Origin: Anaerolineales bacterium UBA6663
Lineage (GTDB): Bacteria > Chloroflexota > Anaerolineae > Anaerolineales > UBA6663
Reading direction: 5' to 3'
DNA: 10,187 nt
Assembly (NCBI GenBank): GCA_002455335.1
Contig: DKKP01000292.1
Location: 3,142-13,328 of the forward strand
Shown: positions 7,260 through 10,187 of the stretch, piece after piece
Numbering within the stretch: position 1 is the first letter of the stretch
Layout: every line of letters begins with the position of its first letter
Position numbers and translations under genes: made by a program
Notes under the pieces: model-generated
The model's input: the letters and a program-made list of their open reading frames with translations, nothing else
Databases searched by the model: none
What the model was told of the DNA's origin: nothing

Positions 7260-8393
7260 ATGCGGATCACACGGCGCGCGCGGCGGACGCTATACGGGTT
7301 CGCGGGCCTCGCGGCGATCGGGCTCGGCCTGGCGATCGTGGCCACTGGCAGAGTCGGGCTCGAGCTGGCTCTTGTCACGCAGACGCCTGGCGCCGTGACG
7401 GCCGAGGTGCTCTCGACGCCCACCGCGCCGCAGCCGACGCTCGAACCGCCGGCGAGCCCCACCCTCAGCGCGACGTCGACAGCGCCGCGCCCGACACGTA
7501 CCCCGCTGCCGACTGTGGCCGTCGGGCCGACGCTCACAGTCGGTCCCACGGACATCCCGACCCCCGATAACCCGCGCTTCGGCGGAGGCAGCGGGCGTTT
7601 CACCTTTGTCTCGGAGCGCGATGGCAACCCCGAGATCTACACCCTCAGCCTCGACGGCACAGGGTTGACGCGTTTGACCTACAGCGATGCCGACGATCTG
7701 AGCCCGCGCTACTCGCCGCAGGGTGATCAGATCGCGTTTCGCGCCAATCGTGATGACGTCCGCCCCGCGCTGTACGTGATGGCCGCCGACGGTTCACGGC
7801 AGCGGGCGGTCGTCGCCGATGGCCACTTCAATGAGTTTCCGGCCTGGTGGCCCGACGGCACGCGCCTGGTCTTTGACAGCGATGCGCTTGGCCCGTTCCA
7901 GTTGTTCGTCGTCGATCTTGCCGGCGGGGGCGTAACCCCTGTGCTGCCCAACGTCGAACCCGCCGATGACGCTGTGGCCGCCGTCTCCCCCGACGGCGCG
8001 CGCATCGCGTTTCAGTCGCGGCGCGCAGGCGACGCGTATCAGATCTTCACGGTCGCGCCCGACGGCGCCGACCTTGTGCGTCTGACGTTCACCTCGGCGC
8101 GTAACGACCATCCGGCCTGGTCGCCGGATGGCGGCACGCTGGCCTTCGTCTCCGAACGGTTGGGCGGGCGCGACCTCTTCGTGATGAACGCCGACGGCAC
8201 CGATCAACGCGCGCTCGTCGTCGGCCAGGGCGAGGTGCGTCTGCCGCGGTTCTCGCCCGATGGACGCTGGATCTTGTTTTCGTCGGATCGCGATGGCGAT
8301 CTGGATGTGTATGTGGTCAGCGTCGACGGGGCCGAACTTCGCCGATTGACCGATCATCCTGCAGACGACTACTCGCCCGATTGGGAACCCTGA
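7260..8393 (+). CDS. Membrane-anchored PD40/TolB-like beta-propeller protein
   Basis: A 377-residue extracytoplasmic protein with an uncleaved-looking N-terminal anchor (about 12-29), a Pro/Thr-rich tether (about 45-105) and a PD40 propeller to the C-terminus. I count six blades from repeats of the type SPDGxxIAFxSxRxG-xxxxYxxxxDGxxLxRLT. The N-terminal strand (RFTFVSERDG) and C-terminal strand (DDYSPDWEP) would close the ring, as in TolB-like six-bladed folds. It lacks the TolB N-terminal domain and no Tol-Pal genes are nearby, so TolB itself is unlikely. PD40 propellers usually bind proteins or ligands and have no catalytic signature here. GGAGG at 7244-7248 is 11 nt from the ATG and the gap to the kinase gene is 6 nt, so it belongs to the same operon. 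A role as accessory sensor for the kinase is inference. Its 3' end overlaps the convergent gene by 25 bp. Confidence 0.9.
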   Translation: MRITRRARRTLYGFAGLAAIGLGLAIVATGRVGLELALVTQTPGAVTAEVLSTPTAPQPTLEPPASPTLSATSTAPRPTRTPLPTVAVGPTLTVGPTDIPTPDNPRFGGGSGRFTFVSERDGNPEIYTLSLDGTGLTRLTYSDADDLSPRYSPQGDQIAFRANRDDVRPALYVMAADGSRQRAVVADGHFNEFPAWWPDGTRLVFDSDALGPFQLFVVDLAGGGVTPVLPNVEPADDAVAAVSPDGARIAFQSRRAGDAYQIFTVAPDGADLVRLTFTSARNDHPAWSPDGGTLAFVSERLGGRDLFVMNADGTDQRALVVGQGEVRLPRFSPDGRWILFSSDRDGDLDVYVVSVDGAELRRLTDHPADDYSPDWEP

Positions 8394-9349
8394 TCGAAGG
8401 GCACGAGTATGCCCAGGTTGAGGCGCTCGGCCTCGCGTAGCGCTGCGCCGGCCGCGGCAGCGTCCTGCACGGCCAGGCCGCACGACTTGAACAGCGTGAC
8501 CTGCTCTCCTGACGCCCGTCCTGGCTTGTCGCCGTTGACCACCTCACCCAGTTCGGCGTCGGCGGCGACGCCCGCCAGGACGAAATCTCCGGCTTCGGGC
8601 GCCGACACGTAGGCGTCGATCACGCGATAGGCCGCGCGCACGATGTGTTCGTCGAGCTCGCGTGCCGTGGCAGTGTGCGAGCCGATCGCGCTGACGAACG
8701 TGCCCGGGCGCACCGCGCGTCCGTCGAAGAGCGGCGTCGACGCCGCAGTGGCCGCAAGCACGATGTCGGCCGCAGCGACGGCCTCTTCGGGCGCTGTTGC
8801 CCAGGTGACCTCGAGCTGAGGGTCAGCTGTGCGGAGTTCGTCGATCAACCTTTCGACGTTGGCCCAAGTGCGGCCGATGAGGCATACGGTCCGGATCGCA
8901 CGCACCGCCAGCACGCCGGCCAGGTTGCTTCGGGCCTGCGCGCCGGCGCCAAAGACGACAACGGTGCGCGCCTGTTTGGTCGCGAGCAGGTCGGCCGCCA
9001 GGCCAACGCCAGCTCCGGTTCGGATCGCGGTCAACGAGCGCCCGTCGATGAGCGCGCGCGCCGCGCCTGTTTTGGGGTTGAGCACCATCACCGCGCCCTG
9101 CACGGCGGGCAGGCCGAGCTGCGCATTGCCGTTCATCACCGACACCGCTTTGACGACCAAATCCTGTGTGCGCGCCAGATAGGCCGGCATAAATAGCGTC
9201 ACGCCGTCGGGCAGGGTGATCCGCGAGCGGGCGGGCAGAGCAGCCTGGCCGCTCGACAGCTCACTGAAGGCGGCGCGCATGGCCGCGATCGCCAGGGGCA
9301 TCGGCAGGGCGCGTTCGACATCGGCGGCGGAGAGGATGCGTATCGGCAT
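8369..9349 (-). CDS. Ornithine cyclodeaminase/mu-crystallin family NAD(P)-dependent enzyme
   Basis: A cytoplasmic Rossmann enzyme of 326 residues, full length for the family. K67 (in VVKAVSV) and R110 (in GRSLTAIRTGAG) match the conserved substrate-binding Lys and Arg; the dinucleotide loop is VFGAGAQA (133-139); the C-terminal signature GRASGEQVTLFKS is at 277-289. The region that holds the catalytic Asp in true ornithine cyclodeaminases (G-G/A-D) reads IGSHTATARELD, with His225 at the expected Asp. This favours an imine reductase or other amino-acid dehydrogenase activity (pyrroline-2-carboxylate reductase, mu-crystallin-like) over proline synthesis from ornithine. The GRT after the second Rossmann strand suggests NADPH, as in mu-crystallin. 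No Shine-Dalgarno site precedes the ATG at 9349; a TACAAT box lies 6 nt upstream, hinting at a leaderless mRNA. Family sure, substrate unknown. Confidence 0.93.
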   Translation of the reverse strand: MPIRILSAADVERALPMPLAIAAMRAAFSELSSGQAALPARSRITLPDGVTLFMPAYLARTQDLVVKAVSVMNGNAQLGLPAVQGAVMVLNPKTGAARALIDGRSLTAIRTGAGVGLAADLLATKQARTVVVFGAGAQARSNLAGVLAVRAIRTVCLIGRTWANVERLIDELRTADPQLEVTWATAPEEAVAAADIVLAATAASTPLFDGRAVRPGTFVSAIGSHTATARELDEHIVRAAYRVIDAYVSAPEAGDFVLAGVAADAELGEVVNGDKPGRASGEQVTLFKSCGLAVQDAAAAGAALREAERLNLGILVPFDQGSQSGE

Positions 9350-9355
9350 AGTCGC

Positions 9356-9361
9356 ATTGTA
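9356..9361 (-). promoter_or_regulatory. Candidate -10 box for the OCD-family gene
   Basis: TACAAT (5 of 6 to consensus) on the minus strand lies 6 nt before the ATG at 9349, the same geometry as the two better promoters in the window. There is no recognisable -35 hexamer at 16-18 bp upstream (GCCATC at 17), so the call rests on the -10 box and on the missing Shine-Dalgarno site. Confidence 0.4.
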
Positions 9362-9378
9362 GTTGGCTGAAGACGGGA

Positions 9379-9423
9379 GATGGCGGATGGCGGTCTGTCG
9401 TTCGCTACCGCTCGTAACCGCTC
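9379..9423. repeat. Short direct repeats between two divergent genes
   Basis: A perfect tandem heptamer, GATGGCG twice (9379-9385, 9386-9392), is followed by ACCGCTC at 9407-9413 and again at 9417-9423, exactly 10 bp apart. GCGGT (9390-9394) and ACCGC (9407-9411) also form a spaced inverted repeat. The repeats lie between the start of the minus-strand OCD-family gene and the -35 box of the plus-strand small gene, where an operator could act on both. They are short and may be fortuitous. Confidence 0.35.
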
Positions 9424-9436
9424 CGTAGAATTCCGC

Positions 9437-9465
9437 GTGACTCGCGTCGCAGTCGGCCCTATAAT
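9437..9465 (+). promoter_or_regulatory. Sigma-70-type promoter of the small gene, predicted leaderless
   Basis: A perfect TATAAT (9460-9465) is preceded at exactly 17 bp by GTGACT (9437-9442, 4 of 6 to TTGACA). The ATG at 9473 begins 7 nt after the -10 box, so transcription should start at the start codon. GGAGG at 9468-9472 abuts the ATG with no spacer and would not be in the mRNA if transcription starts there. Confidence 0.75.
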
Positions 9466-9472
9466 GCGGAGG

Positions 9473-9787
9473 ATGTACGAGACCACCCCGCCCGAGAAGA
9501 TCACGATCATCGAGGGACCGACCCCGACCTTCGAGACGCCGCCCGAAACCTGGGCGCTGTCGTTCTCAGAGGGGCCGTCGTTGCCGCGTGTGGCCGTCAC
9601 GCGCCTGCGCACCTTCAACGGTCCGGCGTTGGTCGAGCGTTGTTGGAAGGCCTGGAACTCAGGGCGCGCCTGCAACCTCGAGTTTCGTAACGAGGAAGGC
9701 CTCACACAGGAGGCTCCGATCGTTGCGGTTCGTGCCGTTGAGACCCAGGACGGCCAGGTCTTGTTGCTCCACGTCCGCGTCGAATAG
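9473..9787 (+). CDS. Small conserved-looking protein of unknown function (104 aa)
   Basis: I do not recognise a named domain. The 104-residue product has an acidic, proline-rich N-terminus (about 1-25, MYETTPPEK then ITIIEGPTPTFETPPETW) and a compact alpha/beta-looking remainder with TRLRTFNGPALVERCWKAW, an acidic LEFRNEEG stretch and a hydrophobic end, VLLLHVRVE. There is no signal peptide or membrane segment, so it should be cytoplasmic. I chose the ATG at 9473 because the frame upstream (back to 9380) runs through the promoter; an ATG at 9464 lies inside the -10 box. Coding use matches the neighbours. The next gene starts 49 nt downstream on the same strand and may be co-transcribed. It resembles hypothetical proteins I associate with Chloroflexales, but that is memory, not a search. 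Confidence 0.8.
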   Translation: MYETTPPEKITIIEGPTPTFETPPETWALSFSEGPSLPRVAVTRLRTFNGPALVERCWKAWNSGRACNLEFRNEEGLTQEAPIVAVRAVETQDGQVLLLHVRVE

Positions 9788-9836
9788 CACGACAGACGAT
9801 ATCCGGCCATTTCCGGGTTCGGGTTCCAAACGTCCC

Positions 9837-10187
9837 ATGCAACTGACCTTGCTTCATTTCGGCGATCTGCACGGCCAGCTCGATCGCCTGCCACGTCTGT
9901 TCAGCGCCGCCACCTATCTGCGCCACAAGACCGAGGCCGCCGGAGGCGTCAGCCTGCTGGTCTGCACCGGCGATACGGTCGACCGCACGATCGCGGCTGC
10001 GGCCCAGACTGGCGGGCGCGTGGCGCTGCCGGTGCTCGAGGCCATGGGCGTCCAGGCGCTCGTGCCGGGCAACCACGACGCCGACTGGGGCGCCGCCGCG
10101 TTCACGCGTTGGGTCTCGGCCGCGCGGTTCCCGATCCTCCTGGGCAACATCGGCCCCACGCCCGGCACGCCTTGGCCCGGCGCCCGC
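9837..10187 (+). CDS. 5'-nucleotidase-like metallophosphoesterase, N-terminal part (cut by window edge)
   Basis: The frame stays open for 117 codons to the last base of the window. Calcineurin-like metallophosphoesterase motifs appear in order: D10 and H12 in LLHFGDLHGQL, GD at 45-46 in VCTGDTVD, and GNHD at 78-81 in LVPGNHDADWG. These coordinate the two-metal centre. The LHxxDLHG opening and the spacing fit the UshA/5'-nucleotidase branch, which hydrolyses nucleotides or 2',3'-cyclic nucleotides, but the substrate-binding C-terminal domain is outside the window. The motif begins at residue 7, leaving no room for a signal peptide, so this copy is predicted cytoplasmic, unlike UshA. No Shine-Dalgarno site and no clear -10 box precede the ATG (bases before it are AAACGTCCC), which leaves co-transcription with the small gene 49 nt upstream as the likely arrangement. 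Confidence 0.85.
   Translation, partial: MQLTLLHFGDLHGQLDRLPRLFSAATYLRHKTEAAGGVSLLVCTGDTVDRTIAAAAQTGGRVALPVLEAMGVQALVPGNHDADWGAAAFTRWVSAARFPILLGNIGPTPGTPWPGAR

Noticed and set aside
7260..8393. Annotation of the propeller gene as tolB
   Set aside because: It has a membrane anchor and Pro/Thr tether instead of the TolB N-terminal domain, and no tol or pal genes are present.
8399..8414. Hairpin GGGCA-6 nt-TGCCC just after the propeller stop as a terminator
   Set aside because: The stem is only 5 bp, there is no T tract, and it lies inside the coding sequence of the convergent gene.
9380..9472. N-terminal extension of the small gene back to 9380
   Set aside because: This stretch contains the -35 and -10 boxes and translates to sequence unlike the rest of the protein.
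1..10187. Mobile element, CRISPR, toxin-antitoxin or phage-defence system
   Set aside because: No transposase, integrase, spaced repeats or defence-type domains were seen; codon use is uniform and the genes are envelope, signalling and metabolic.

Overview
The window is about 10.2 kb of high-GC bacterial chromosome, densely coded, with five complete genes on two strands, one complete small gene and one gene cut by the right edge. There is no phage, transposon, CRISPR, tRNA or rRNA signal. Two proteins carry long Pro/Thr-rich tethers behind a lipobox or membrane anchor, and PD40-type propellers and a very large alpha-2-macroglobulin (A2M) sit close together. That style suggests a member of the Chloroflexota, but this is a judgement from protein style, not a proven placement.

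Layout: (1) 34-5520, minus strand: a 1,828-residue A2M-family lipoprotein with a CxEQ thioester, ending beside a hairpin at the left edge. (2) 5521-5670: a divergent intergenic region with a strong promoter for the rightward genes and an 11-bp direct repeat over its -35 box. (3) 5671-8393, plus strand: an operon of an OmpR/PhoB-type response regulator, a small two-TM histidine kinase and a membrane-anchored PD40/TolB-like beta-propeller, with junctions of 1 nt overlap and 6 nt gap. (4) 8369-9349, minus strand: an ornithine cyclodeaminase/mu-crystallin family protein whose 3' end overlaps the propeller gene by 25 bp. (5) 9350-9472: a second divergent intergenic region with a near-consensus promoter. 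(6) 9473-9787, plus: a small 104-residue protein of unknown function. (7) 9837 to the edge, plus: the N-terminal 117 residues of a 5'-nucleotidase-like metallophosphoesterase.

How they may work together: the two-component pair and the propeller look like one signalling operon. The kinase has almost no extracytoplasmic loop and no HAMP, so the co-transcribed tethered propeller is a plausible sensory partner. The divergent A2M, a surface protease trap by family, shares the control region and could be a target. The result would be an envelope-surveillance module, which is inference from gene order only. The strongest direct sequence signals are regulatory: two good promoters, and one weaker one, sit so close to an ATG that the mRNAs should be leaderless. 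The regulator's own promoter carries a tandem 11-bp repeat typical of OmpR/PhoB operators, which predicts autoregulation.
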